A DNA stretch of 64,000 bases from Mesorhizobium sp. L-2-11 (GTDB taxonomy: Bacteria > Pseudomonadota > Alphaproteobacteria > Rhizobiales > Rhizobiaceae): positions 2,310,001 to 2,374,000 of the forward strand of contig NZ_AP023257.1 of NCBI RefSeq assembly GCF_016756595.1. The letters are read 5' to 3'. Shown here one piece after another: positions 36,292-44,210 of this stretch (positions within the stretch are counted from its first letter, which is position 1; every line of letters begins with the position of its first letter). Position numbers and translations under genes: made by a program. The notes below the pieces were generated by a model. That model saw only the letters and a program-made list of their open reading frames with translations, was not told where the DNA came from and did no database searches.

Positions 36292-37458
36292 CTACAGGTT
36301 CGGGCACTGTTCGCCGGGGTCGACTCCCTCGAAAGTGTCCACCACCGTGACCGAGCCATCCGGCTTTACCTGGCCGAGATACATGGTCAGCGGAGCATGG
36401 TGCTGCCTGCTCATCGAGACCGTGCCGCGCGGGCCGACAAAGGATACCTCGGCGAGGGCTGCGAGCACAGCGGCGGTGTCGGTCGACCCGGCTCTCTCGA
36501 CTGCGGCCTTGTAGAGATAGATGCCTTCATATTCCGGCACCGAAAGGTCGTTCGGCGTGCGAAGTTCGGCGCCGAACTTCTTCTGCATGGCGGCAAGGAA
36601 GCTCTTGTTGGCGGCGCTGTCGATGCTGGTGACATAGGAAGCGGAAATGAAGATACCGGCCGCGTCTGCGCCCATGCTCCTGGCGGTTCCTTCATCGACG
36701 GCCAGGTTGCCGTAGGGGATGGCGACACCGGCGCCGCGCAGCTGCTTGGTCAAGGTGACATTGGGCGCGCCACCCGCAGTCGAGGTGATCACGGCATCGG
36801 CGCCAGAACTCTTCAGACTGGAGATGATCGCCGTCCAGTCGCTGCCTTCCATCGGCAGGTATTCCTCGCCGACGATGCTGGCGCCCGACTTCTCGATGTA
36901 ACCCTTGGCGAACTCCAGCATGCCGCGGCCGAAAGCATAGTCCGAGCCGATCAGGAAGAATTTCTTGGCGCCTTGCGACTTGATGAAATTGTCGACGATC
37001 GGCGGGACCTGCTGCTCGGGCACCCAGGCGTTGACGAACAAGTTGGGGTTGCAGGATTTGCCCTCGTAGAACGAGGTGTAGATGTAGGGGATGTCGCCCT
37101 TCGAGATGATCGGCAGGCCGGCATTGCGCGCCGCGCTCGTCTCCATGGTGATGACGGCGTCGACCTCCTTCTGGAAGACCAGCGCATCGAAGGCCTTCTG
37201 CGCGCCGGCCGCACCGGAGGCGTCGTCGGCGATCTCCAGCGCAAGCTGCCGCCCCAGCACGCCGCCGGCGGCGTTGATCTCGGCGACCGCCAGTTCGGCC
37301 GACTGGACGACCGAAGGTGCGACGACGCTGTTGGCGCCCGACAGTCCGACCGGGATGCCGATCTTGATCGGCCCGTCTTCGGCGAAGGCGGTGGTCGCCA
37401 GGGCGACGCCGGCCAAGGCGGCGCTGGCGATTGCAAGGATCACTGTTCTGTTTCTCAT
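36292..37458 (-). CDS. ABC transporter substrate-binding protein (LivK/AmiC fold, amide or urea type)
   Basis: A 388-residue periplasmic binding protein with a signal peptide (cleavage near TTAFA). The fold is of the leucine/amide-binding type 1: IKIGIPVGLSGANSVVAPSV, EINAAGGVLGRQLALEIAD and DAVITMETSAARNA. The context of a nitrilase-family hydrolase and AmiC/AmiR-like regulators suggests that it binds a short amide, nitrile or urea-like ligand. It follows the hydrolase gene by 54 bp. Confidence 0.9.
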   Translation of the reverse strand: MRNRTVILAIASAALAGVALATTAFAEDGPIKIGIPVGLSGANSVVAPSVVQSAELAVAEINAAGGVLGRQLALEIADDASGAAGAQKAFDALVFQKEVDAVITMETSAARNAGLPIISKGDIPYIYTSFYEGKSCNPNLFVNAWVPEQQVPPIVDNFIKSQGAKKFFLIGSDYAFGRGMLEFAKGYIEKSGASIVGEEYLPMEGSDWTAIISSLKSSGADAVITSTAGGAPNVTLTKQLRGAGVAIPYGNLAVDEGTARSMGADAAGIFISASYVTSIDSAANKSFLAAMQKKFGAELRTPNDLSVPEYEGIYLYKAAVERAGSTDTAAVLAALAEVSFVGPRGTVSMSRQHHAPLTMYLGQVKPDGSVTVVDTFEGVDPGEQCPNL

Positions 37459-37512
37459 GGTATTCCCCTTTCTTAGTGTTGATCGTACCGGGTCGTGCCG
37501 GCTTCTTCTTGG

Positions 37513-38358
37513 TTATCCGTAGACGTCGGTGCGGCGGTCGCCGATCGCGTCGTTGCGCTCGCTCAGCGCCCGGCTGCTGGCGACGTCGCCGAGCCTGATC
37601 GTGGCGATGAGGATTTCCTCGTCCTGCTCGCTGGCCGGGCCGGCGATCGGCCAGCCGGTCGGCCCGACGATCAGGCTCCGGCCGACAAAGGGCTGGCCGC
37701 GCTCGGTGCCGACGCGGTCGGCGCAGGCGATGTAGATGCCGTTGCTGTGGGCGGCCGCCTTGTGCAGGATGTTGGCCATCGGCTCGAGGTGATGGCCCTG
37801 GCCGGGCATCGGCACCCAGTTGGTGGGAACGCAGACCAGCTCGGCGCCCTGTAGCGCCAGTTGCCGGTAGGTTTCGGGAAACCAGCCATCGTAGCAGATC
37901 GCCACGCCGACCCTGCCGATCGCCGTGTCGAACACCGGCAGGCCGAGATTGCCCGGCTGGAAATAAAGCTTCTCTCGGTTCCACAGATGCAGCTTGCGGT
38001 AGGTGCCGATAGGGCCGGACGGCCCGCACAGCATGGCTGCGTTGAAGAACCGGTCGCCATCGCGCTCGGCGAGGCCGCTGACGATGTGCATGCCGAGTTC
38101 ATGTGCCAGCGAGCATAGCAGCGCGGCACTGCGTCCGGCAGGGATGGGGGCGGCGATTGCGGCCAACTCTTCCTGGCTGTCGAAGACATAACCGCTGTCG
38201 GCGAGTTCGGGCAGCACCACCACCGTTGCGCCGAGCCCGGCGGACTGGCGGATCAGCCGCTCCATCGACTTGAGATTGTCGTCCAGCCGGCCGATGGCCG
38301 GCTGGAACTGGATGCAGGCCAGACGGAGGTCCGCGGATGCGTTCTCAGATATTGCCAA
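37513..38358 (-). CDS. Nitrilase-superfamily carbon-nitrogen hydrolase
   Basis: A 281-residue amidase/nitrilase-type enzyme with the Glu-Lys-Cys triad: Glu in VVVLPELADSGY, Lys in GTYRKLHLWN and Cys in VAICYDGWFPE. It hydrolyses C-N bonds of amides, carbamoyl compounds or nitriles in the cytosol. I set the start at TTG 38358, because it has GGAG seven bases upstream and lies just after the leader terminator; the longer open frame runs through the terminator hairpin and would be untranslated leader. Expression is probably controlled by ANTAR antitermination in that leader. Confidence 0.9.
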   Translation of the reverse strand: MAISENASADLRLACIQFQPAIGRLDDNLKSMERLIRQSAGLGATVVVLPELADSGYVFDSQEELAAIAAPIPAGRSAALLCSLAHELGMHIVSGLAERDGDRFFNAAMLCGPSGPIGTYRKLHLWNREKLYFQPGNLGLPVFDTAIGRVGVAICYDGWFPETYRQLALQGAELVCVPTNWVPMPGQGHHLEPMANILHKAAAHSNGIYIACADRVGTERGQPFVGRSLIVGPTGWPIAGPASEQDEEILIATIRLGDVASSRALSERNDAIGDRRTDVYG

Positions 38359-38375
38359 GACCAGTCTCCAAACGC

Positions 38376-38414
38376 AAAAAACCCCTGGCGCGGACATCAT
38401 CCGCGAGCCAAGGG
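38376..38414 (-). terminator. Intrinsic terminator in the leader of the hydrolase operon
   Basis: On the minus strand, an imperfect GC-rich hairpin (arms 38400-38414 and 38382-38394, loop of about five bases) is followed at once by six T residues (38381-38376). It stands 17 bases before the chosen hydrolase start and after the two hexaloop hairpins, exactly where an attenuator should be. Without antitermination, transcripts would stop before the amide operon. Confidence 0.82.
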
Positions 38415-38436
38415 CTACATAGCCATCAATGTGAAA

Positions 38437-38466
38437 CGGCACTCCTGCCGATGAGCAAACCTGCTC
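38437..38466 (-). promoter_or_regulatory. Tandem hexaloop hairpins, candidate ANTAR-binding RNA motif
   Basis: In the minus-strand RNA, GAGC-AGGUUU-GCUC (38466-38453) is followed after two bases by CGGC-AGGAGU-GCCG (38450-38437). These are two 4-bp stems, each with a six-base loop starting AGG and ending U. ANTAR proteins of the AmiR/NasR type bind paired hexaloop hairpins upstream of terminators. Both loops keep the conserved A at position 1; the expected G at position 4 is at position 3 instead, so the match is good in architecture but not exact. Confidence 0.7.
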
Positions 38467-38620
38467 GTGCTTTAAGCAGTTGCACAGCCGGGAGCCCGCG
38501 TCAAGGGTCAAAAAGTCTGACAGTTTACAGCGTGAGGAAGTGGCTGTTTAGATTAATAAAATCAAATGGCTGTAAGAATTTTCTGATGCGGTAAATCGTG
38601 TCGGGCTGTCGGCTGTCCGG

Positions 38621-39250
38621 CTATTTCTGATTGCCTGGCGCGGAAATCCCGAAGCCGAAAGTCCGCATCGCCTCCTGCGCTGCCAGGATGCCTTCGGCCA
38701 CCGAAACCAGCGCCACCCGCTTCGAAGTCGCCTGGTCGCGGATCAGCTTGTAGGCGGTTTCCTCGTCGACGCCGTTCATCTCGACCAGTACCTTGACCGC
38801 CTTCTCGATCGTCCGGCGTCCCTTCAGCGTATCCTCCAGCTTGCGAACCTTGTTGGCCAGTCGCCCTTCGTAGCCGTAGCGGTAGCGGGCAAGTGCAAAC
38901 TGCGTCAGCACACCCAACTGCCTGAGCGGCTTGGTGATGACGCCATGGGCGTTGAGGTCGATGATCGCCTTGATCGAGGTCGGGCTTTCATAGGTGACGA
39001 TGGCGACCACGGCGGCGTTGGCGCCCTCGATGAGCGACACCATCGCGTCCGTCGGCGCCTCGCCGACCTGCACGAACACCGTGTCGATGTCGGCCGGGAT
39101 CGAGGCCGGCGGCGGCCACGCCGCCCTGACTTCACAGCCAAGTCGCCTGAGGTGGTCGACGAGGGCGGCACCATCCTCGTCCTTCGGGTGCACGACGAGG
39201 ATCTTCGCCTGCCGGAGATCGTTGAGGATGCGTTTGAGCGTCGCCGTCAT
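38621..39250 (-). CDS. AmiR-like ANTAR-domain antitermination regulator
   Basis: A 209-residue protein. Residues about 15-130 form a receiver-like domain (ILVVHPKDEDGAALVDHLRR, then VITKPLRQLGVL), and residues about 135-195 the ANTAR RNA-binding helices (NKVRKLEDTLKGRRTIEKAV, then DEETAYKLIRDQATSKRVAL). It resembles Pseudomonas AmiR, which is held inactive by AmiC and released by amides to stop transcription termination. Its ATG follows the AmiC-like stop with no gap. The leader with hairpins and terminator lies directly downstream. Confidence 0.92.
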   Translation of the reverse strand: MTATLKRILNDLRQAKILVVHPKDEDGAALVDHLRRLGCEVRAAWPPPASIPADIDTVFVQVGEAPTDAMVSLIEGANAAVVAIVTYESPTSIKAIIDLNAHGVITKPLRQLGVLTQFALARYRYGYEGRLANKVRKLEDTLKGRRTIEKAVKVLVEMNGVDEETAYKLIRDQATSKRVALVSVAEGILAAQEAMRTFGFGISAPGNQK

Positions 39251-40384
39251 CTAAAGCCACGGCTCTTCGAAATGGGTCGCAGCAAGATAGGGGTCTGGCC
39301 GGATCGCGACCTGCGACTGCCAGGCGATGTCGAACTGGCCGCTGGCGTTGGCGATGCCGATGCGTGGCGTCGACCAGACGTGGCGGTTTTCCTGGTCGAA
39401 CATCATCCTGCCCTCCGGCGACGCATAGTCGATCTCAAGCGCCGCCTGGCCGAGGCGGAACGTGTCGAGGGTTCCGGCCTTTTCCAGCGCGCGGGCGAAC
39501 AGGTGAACCTGCGTATACGCCGTCTGCGACCACATGGTCGCCGTCGTGCGGTCGCCGAAGCGGCGAGCAAGCTCGCCGACGAAGCGCTGGTTCTCGCCGC
39601 TGTCGACGCTCGCCAGATAGGGGGCGGCCAGCACATGTCCGGTACAGTGCTCGGCGCCGATCACGCGAATCTCGCCTTCGGCGAGGGTCAGGCTGGCGAT
39701 CGGCCGCCGTGTCCGGTCGATGCCGGATTCGGCATAGAGCCGGTAGAGGATCTGTGCGCTGCGCCCGATGACGGTCGAGAAGACGGCGTTCGGCGCGGCC
39801 CTCTCGATGTCGGCCATCAGCCGGCGCATGCGGCGTTCGTCGGCGTCGAGCGGCACATATTGTTCCTCGACGATGGTGCCGCCCTTGCATTCCAGGAGGT
39901 CGCGCATCACCCGGTTGGATTCATGCGGGTAGATGTAGTCGGACCCGGCCATGAAGACGCGCGGTCCGTAGCGCTGCAGGATGAAGTCGGCCAGTGCGAA
40001 GGTGTTCTGGTTAAGCGTGGCGCCGGTGTAGAGGACGTTTTCCGAATATTCGAAGCCTTCGTAGATCGACGGGTACCAGAGCAGGCCGTTGTAGCGCTCG
40101 ACGATCGGCAGCACCGCCTTGCGGCTGCCCGACATCGAGCAGCCGAAGATGACGTTGACATCGTCCTCGGTCAGAAGCTTGCGGGCCAGCGAGCGGAACG
40201 CCTCGGGGTCGCTGCCAGGATCGTAGGCGATCGGCTCGATCTGCCGCCCCAGCACGCCGCCGCCGGCATTGATCTCCTCGATGGCGAGCGCGGTTCCATA
40301 GAAATGCTCGCTTTCGGTGACCGAGGTGATGCCACTGCGCGAAAAAAGGATGCCGACGCGCCATGTCCCGGCTGTTTCTCTCAC
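39251..40384 (-). CDS. AmiC-like amide sensor / negative regulator
   Basis: A 377-residue binding-protein-fold protein without a signal peptide, as in cytosolic AmiC. Characteristic segments are VGILFSRSGITSVTESEHFY, FGCSMSGSRKAVLPIVERYN, LLWYPSIYEGFEYSENVLYT and MAGSDYIYPHESNRVMRDLL. I chose GTG 40384, which has GGGAGG six bases upstream, over a far-upstream ATG. By analogy with Pseudomonas, it binds AmiR in the absence of amide and releases it when ligand binds. Confidence 0.92.
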   Translation of the reverse strand: MRETAGTWRVGILFSRSGITSVTESEHFYGTALAIEEINAGGGVLGRQIEPIAYDPGSDPEAFRSLARKLLTEDDVNVIFGCSMSGSRKAVLPIVERYNGLLWYPSIYEGFEYSENVLYTGATLNQNTFALADFILQRYGPRVFMAGSDYIYPHESNRVMRDLLECKGGTIVEEQYVPLDADERRMRRLMADIERAAPNAVFSTVIGRSAQILYRLYAESGIDRTRRPIASLTLAEGEIRVIGAEHCTGHVLAAPYLASVDSGENQRFVGELARRFGDRTTATMWSQTAYTQVHLFARALEKAGTLDTFRLGQAALEIDYASPEGRMMFDQENRHVWSTPRIGIANASGQFDIAWQSQVAIRPDPYLAATHFEEPWL

Positions 40385-40596
40385 GGCAATCCTCCCTGGG
40401 CTTTTCCGGCAAAGGCCTATTGCACGCGAGGCGTCATGGCAATCGCCATCGAATGCCTGCTGTACTTGCGTTCGAAGTACCGTCTGGGTCAGGAATGGGC
40501 GCCATCGACTAGATGCCGGCCTCGTTGAGGAGCCATGCATCTGGCGCTGCAGAGGGTCCTGCTGCATAGTCCCTCGATCGGACCAGGACCGTCGCA

Positions 40597-40773
40597 ATGA
40601 ACTGGGGTATTGAGGATTTTACGGCTGCGGCCGCGCTACTTGCCGCAGCATGGATGGGGATTGCGCTGGTTCGGCGCAACGTCCATGGCAGGGTACTTCG
40701 CCCCATTTTGTTAGTCGGCGTGGTGCTGGTCGTGCTGATGATCTGGGCTCACTTGGCCGTGGGAATCGTCTGA
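40597..40773 (+). CDS. Small two-segment membrane protein (58 residues)
   Basis: The ATG at 40597 opens a 58-codon frame with two hydrophobic stretches: about residues 9-24 (ending MGIALV) and 36-57 (LLVGVVLVVLMIWAHLAVGI), separated by a basic loop RRNVHGR. AGGA lies about nine bases upstream. Proteins beginning MNWGIEDF with the same layout recur in rhizobial genomes as hypothetical proteins (from memory). It is divergent from the AmiC-like gene. Its function is unknown. Confidence 0.7.
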   Translation: MNWGIEDFTAAAALLAAAWMGIALVRRNVHGRVLRPILLVGVVLVVLMIWAHLAVGIV

Positions 40774-40832
40774 CCCGCAACCGCCAACGCCGGCGAGTAG
40801 AATAGCTTGCGTGGCGCACTAGCTAGCCGTCG

Positions 40833-40955
40833 AATTACGGTGACAGTGCACTATTTTCTTGTTGCTCACCGGCCGCCCGATTTCGACATCGGCGGCGCGC
40901 GGCAATGCAAGTCGAACTGAGCAAACCTGGCAAAATGTGCACTGTCACCGTAATT
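40833..40955. repeat. MITE-like palindromic element (123 bp)
   Basis: A 19-bp perfect inverted repeat, AATTACGGTGACAGTGCAC (40833-40851) with its complement at 40937-40955, encloses 85 bp without coding capacity. The size and long terminal repeats are those of a miniature inverted-repeat element or REP-type mobile sequence. I found no clear target duplication. No transposase with matching ends is present in the window. Confidence 0.75.
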
Positions 40956-40993
40956 GCGTAATTGGGCAATCCATCGTCGTGAGCCAGCCGATG

Positions 40994-41245
40994 CTATTGT
41001 GCTAGTTTCGCCGCACTGCGGGTGGCTATATCATCTAAGACAGCATGAAGAAGCGTTCCGACTTCCTGTTCGGCCAGCCCGGGTGCAATTCCTGATTCGG
41101 ATAGTTGAACGAGAATTGCCTTGGCGGTGTTGCGCCAGAAGGCGTTCGCGTCCTCCCCGTTCTTGGATTCTAGGATCCGGGCGATCCCTTCGACCAACTT
41201 CCGCCGCCGATGCAGCGGAAATGCGCTTATGTTTGAATCGCACAT
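40994..41245 (-). CDS. DUF6074-like small protein
   Basis: An 83-residue protein with ISAFPLHRRRKLVEGIARIL near the N-terminus, NAFWRNTAKAILVQLSESGI in the middle and a helical C-terminus. The FPLHRR start and the FWR motif recall DUF6074 proteins of rhizobia, short cytosolic proteins of unknown role. The assignment is from memory of the family pattern. It stands alone between the palindromic element and the acetyltransferase remnant. Confidence 0.6.
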   Translation of the reverse strand: MCDSNISAFPLHRRRKLVEGIARILESKNGEDANAFWRNTAKAILVQLSESGIAPGLAEQEVGTLLHAVLDDIATRSAAKLAQ

Positions 41246-41464
41246 CGATCACCTCACCCCTTCAGTCGGGCGAATAAGCATTGGCGGATTAGAAAATTTG
41301 GTTAACAGCGCTCTTTTTGACGGTGGTCAGCAATGGAACTAAGCGTCCGCTGGCCTCGATGGTCGGTGCCGCGAATAGCGGCTGGACGCAGCGGCATGGC
41401 GAGTTCGAGAATCAACGTCCTGTTATGGGGCCCATCAGCCCGGCATCGCGTTGCTCGCCAACAG

Positions 41465-41710
41465 TCACGATCCTATGTCTCCGTCGAGCGCAAAACGCTC
41501 GCAGCGCTCGCCGTCGGACTCATCGATGAAGCTCTCGATATGTTTGAAGCCGAGCTTCGCCAATATCCGCAGCGACGCGAAATTGCGCGCCGCCGCCTCG
41601 GCCGTCACCTGTTCAAGCGCCAGAGTCTCAAAGGCGTGGCGGAGGACTTCGCGCGCCGCCTCGCTGCCCAGTCCATGCCCCCAATGCGCACGCGCCAGCA
41701 CAAATCCCAA
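41465..41710 (-). pseudogene. GNAT-family acetyltransferase, C-terminal remnant
   Basis: The 81-codon frame encodes the second half of a RimJ/RimL-type N-acetyltransferase: the acetyl-CoA-binding segment ARAHWGHGLGSEAAREVLRH, then NFASLRILAKLGFKHIESF. The N-terminal half of the fold is missing. The frame is cut about 30 bp before the methyltransferase stop and begins at a non-ATG codon. It is therefore probably a truncated, inactive gene. Confidence 0.8.
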
Positions 41711-41739
41711 TGCAAGCGCCGGAGTCGATCATGCTCAAG

Positions 41740-42378
41740 TCACCTCTTGCGCGCTACGATGTAAGGACGGTGGTCGTTGCCCCTGGTTGCGTGGCTTTCC
41801 GTGGCTAGAATGTCGAAGCCTGCGGCACAAATATGCTGGCTGAGTTCCGCCGCCAGAAAGACGCCTGCGTAGGGTGCTTTGCCGATCGCGCGCATCGCGG
41901 GCAGCAAGGCAAGCCCGATGAGTGGGTTCATATCCCCGACGCAGGGTGTCTTGGAGATGAACAAGCCCTTCGCTGCAAGGAGGTCATGAATGCGGCGCAA
42001 CGTGCCGGGCAGGTCGCGGACCAGATGGAGATAGTTGAATCCCAGAACTGCGTCAAACTGATCTGTCTCAGGCGTGAGTGCCTCTGCAGTCGCGGTGCTG
42101 AAGACAAGCTCAGGGATAGGGCCGGCAGCGTGTTTCTCGTTGGCAATTGCGATCATTTCAGCGGAAATATCCGTTGCAAGATAGCTTTGCACATCGCCTG
42201 CAAGCCGGAGTGCCGTTGTGCCCGTTCCGCAGCCCAGTTCCAACACCCTGTCGTCTGATCCCAATAGGGCGCGGGTCCGGTCCAGCGTGCGCTCATATCC
42301 GACCGGATCCGCAATCGCACCCGTGGCGTACTTCCGTGAAGTCCGGTTCCAGAAACGGGCGTCATTCGCCGTGCTCAT
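41740..42378 (-). CDS. Class I SAM-dependent methyltransferase
   Basis: A 212-residue methyltransferase. Motif I is VLELGCGTGTTALRLAG, the acidic residue at the end of strand 2 is in YLATDISAEMI, and motif IV-like FDAVLGFNYLHLV follows. The length and order fit small-molecule methyltransferases; the acceptor is unknown. The start at 42378 lies 24 bp from the edge of an IS66 remnant, and the gene runs up against an acetyltransferase stump downstream, so the locus has been rearranged around it. Confidence 0.87.
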   Translation of the reverse strand: MSTANDARFWNRTSRKYATGAIADPVGYERTLDRTRALLGSDDRVLELGCGTGTTALRLAGDVQSYLATDISAEMIAIANEKHAAGPIPELVFSTATAEALTPETDQFDAVLGFNYLHLVRDLPGTLRRIHDLLAAKGLFISKTPCVGDMNPLIGLALLPAMRAIGKAPYAGVFLAAELSQHICAAGFDILATESHATRGNDHRPYIVARKR

Positions 42379-42401
42379 GGTGGAGTGCTCCTTTGCAATG
42401 C

Positions 42402-42655
42402 GCCATCAGGGCGGTGGCTCTCACGCGAAAAAATGCGCTCTTCGCGGGGCACGAGGTCGGGGCCGAGAACTGGGAGCTGCTGGCCTCCATCGTGGCGACC
42501 TGCAAACTCAACGACGTCAACCCGGCCGCCTATATCGCCGAAACCCTGCAGGCCATCCTCAACGGCCATCCTCAGAGCCGTATCGAGGAGCTTATGCCAT
42601 GGAACTTCTGGAAAGCGTCAAGTCCCGACGCATTGGGTATCGGCAAGGCGCTTAC
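42402..42655 (+). pseudogene. IS66 transposase C-terminal remnant
   Basis: The plus strand encodes ALTRKNALFAGHEVGAENWE, a segment ASIVATCKLNDVNPAAYIAE and RIEELMPWNFW, matching the C-terminus of IS66 TnpC but clearly diverged from the two intact copies in this window. A GCGCTTAC end typical of IS66 follows at 42648-42655. The rest of the element is missing. It is an older, unrelated IS66 insertion. Confidence 0.88.
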
Positions 42656-42749
42656 AGTTGGAGTCCCTGTTGAAGTGTTACGGCCTATAGGCCTGACGGC
42701 GCAGGAGTTCAGCATGCGGCTCAGCTGGCGGCCGATCGACGTCTGAGGC

Positions 42750-43619
42750 TTACCCTATCGGCGTCTCGCCGCGAAACAGCGGCTGGTGCGCCCGCATCAA
42801 GGCGGTGATCCGGTCGGCGACTTTTCGCACCGGCGGCGCGTGACGTTCCTCGTGGTGGGTGACGATCCATTGGTCGGTTTCCAGTTCGGGGATAGGCTGA
42901 GCGACGCGAACCAGCCGCGGATCGCTGTCACCGACGAAGCACGGAAAGATCGAAAGGCCGGCGCCGGCGGCCACCAGTTCGCGCACCGAATGGGTGTTGT
43001 TGCCGCGCACCGCGATGCGGTCGCCGTGATGGGCTTGGAGCCAGCGCGCCGAGGCAATGTTTGCCGCTTCGCCGGTGACGCCGACGAACAACCCGGCGGC
43101 GATGCCGTTGATCAGGCGGCGTCCGGAATAAATGGCGTAGGCGACCTTGCCGCTCTGACGGCCGGCCAGCCACTGCTCGGTCGGGCGCTCGCTGCGGATG
43201 CCGATGTCGGCGGCACGGCGGCCGATGTCGACGCGGTCGGTGGTGGTGACGAACTCGACCCTGATGCCGTCATCGACCGTCCAGATTTCGCCGATATGGG
43301 TGGAAACGAAGGCTGAGGTCCATGGCCCGGCCGAGACGCGGACAATACGGTCGGGCAGGTTTCCCTCGCGCCAGCGGGTCAGCGACTGCATTGCTGCCTC
43401 GACGTCTTCGGCGCGCCGCAGCAGTTCTTCACCGACCGGGGTCAGCCGGTAGCCTGTCTGCTGGCGCACGAACAGCGGTTCGCCGATCTGCTTTTCGAGC
43501 GCGGTGACGCGTCGTCCGAGGGTGGCTGCGCTGAGGCGCGTGATTCCGGTCGCCGCGCTCAAGCCACCGAGCCGGGCAACGTCGAGAAACAACCTCAGAT
43601 CGTCCCAGTCGATATCCAT
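42750..43619 (-). CDS. LysR-family transcriptional regulator
   Basis: A 289-residue regulator. The N-terminal winged helix is WDDLRLFLDVARLGGLSAAT, then RLSAATLGRRVTALEKQIGE. The effector domain covers about residues 90-289. I chose the ATG at 43619 because family proteins start a few residues before the helix-turn-helix; the open frame extends upstream without homology. It is divergent from a DUF1127 gene, which is not an obvious target. The effector is unknown. Confidence 0.9.
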   Translation of the reverse strand: MDIDWDDLRLFLDVARLGGLSAATGITRLSAATLGRRVTALEKQIGEPLFVRQQTGYRLTPVGEELLRRAEDVEAAMQSLTRWREGNLPDRIVRVSAGPWTSAFVSTHIGEIWTVDDGIRVEFVTTTDRVDIGRRAADIGIRSERPTEQWLAGRQSGKVAYAIYSGRRLINGIAAGLFVGVTGEAANIASARWLQAHHGDRIAVRGNNTHSVRELVAAGAGLSIFPCFVGDSDPRLVRVAQPIPELETDQWIVTHHEERHAPPVRKVADRITALMRAHQPLFRGETPIG

Positions 43620-43855
43620 TTTGCAGAAATGAAAAACTCGTTGCGACCGTGGCTGTAGCGCGAAGCGGGCATCACGCGCAAGTATCCAGGCATTGCAGGC
43701 GTTGGACAATCCTGCTTGCAGCGACAGCGACAAGCGCCTCGGCTGGCCAAGAAACCAGCGCAATCCTTGCGAAACGCGCATGCGCTTCGCGCAGATGCTT
43801 TGCGCTTTCGACCAACCCAAGCGCGCGGGCTTTCTGCGCGCCAAAGGAGATGATC

Positions 43856-44011
43856 ATGTTCGATAAACTTCGACACCGTTTCGCCCGCTGGCTTGCCTAT
43901 CGCCAGACGCTTGCGAGCTTGAGGCAGGCCCCAGACAGCACACTGGCGGATGCTGGCATTTCTCGCGAAGAGGTCCGCGAGCATGCCCGCCACGCCAGCC
44001 TGCGTCGTTGA
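43856..44011 (+). CDS. DUF1127 small arginine-rich protein
   Basis: A 51-residue protein with the DUF1127/YjiS pattern: basic N-terminal helix (FDKLRHRFARWLAYRQTLAS) followed by DAGISREEVREHAR. AAAGGAGA stands nine bases before the ATG at 43856. In Agrobacterium and other rhizobia, similar proteins influence small RNAs, phosphate or C1 metabolism, and motility; the role here is not known. The 199 bp that follow, up to the next gene, contain no feature I can support. Confidence 0.85.
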   Translation: MFDKLRHRFARWLAYRQTLASLRQAPDSTLADAGISREEVREHARHASLRR

Positions 44012-44210
44012 GGGGGCGGGGCATGCAGATGATGACGCAGCCCTCGCCACGACTTTGCCCCTCTTACCAGCTTAGCGCTGAAGTGGGCCATCGAGCTTCG
44101 CTAGCCCCACACCGCACAGTTTGATTGTTCTCACACGAACACGAACCAAACAGTCATGCCGGGAAGCCCAGTCATCGTCCGACTCCATGCCGGACGGGGT
44201 TAGCCAACTT

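Noticed and set aside
38945..40528. 527-codon plus-strand frame opposite the AmiC/AmiR-like genes
   Set aside because: Antisense shadow; the minus-strand proteins carry clear family signatures.
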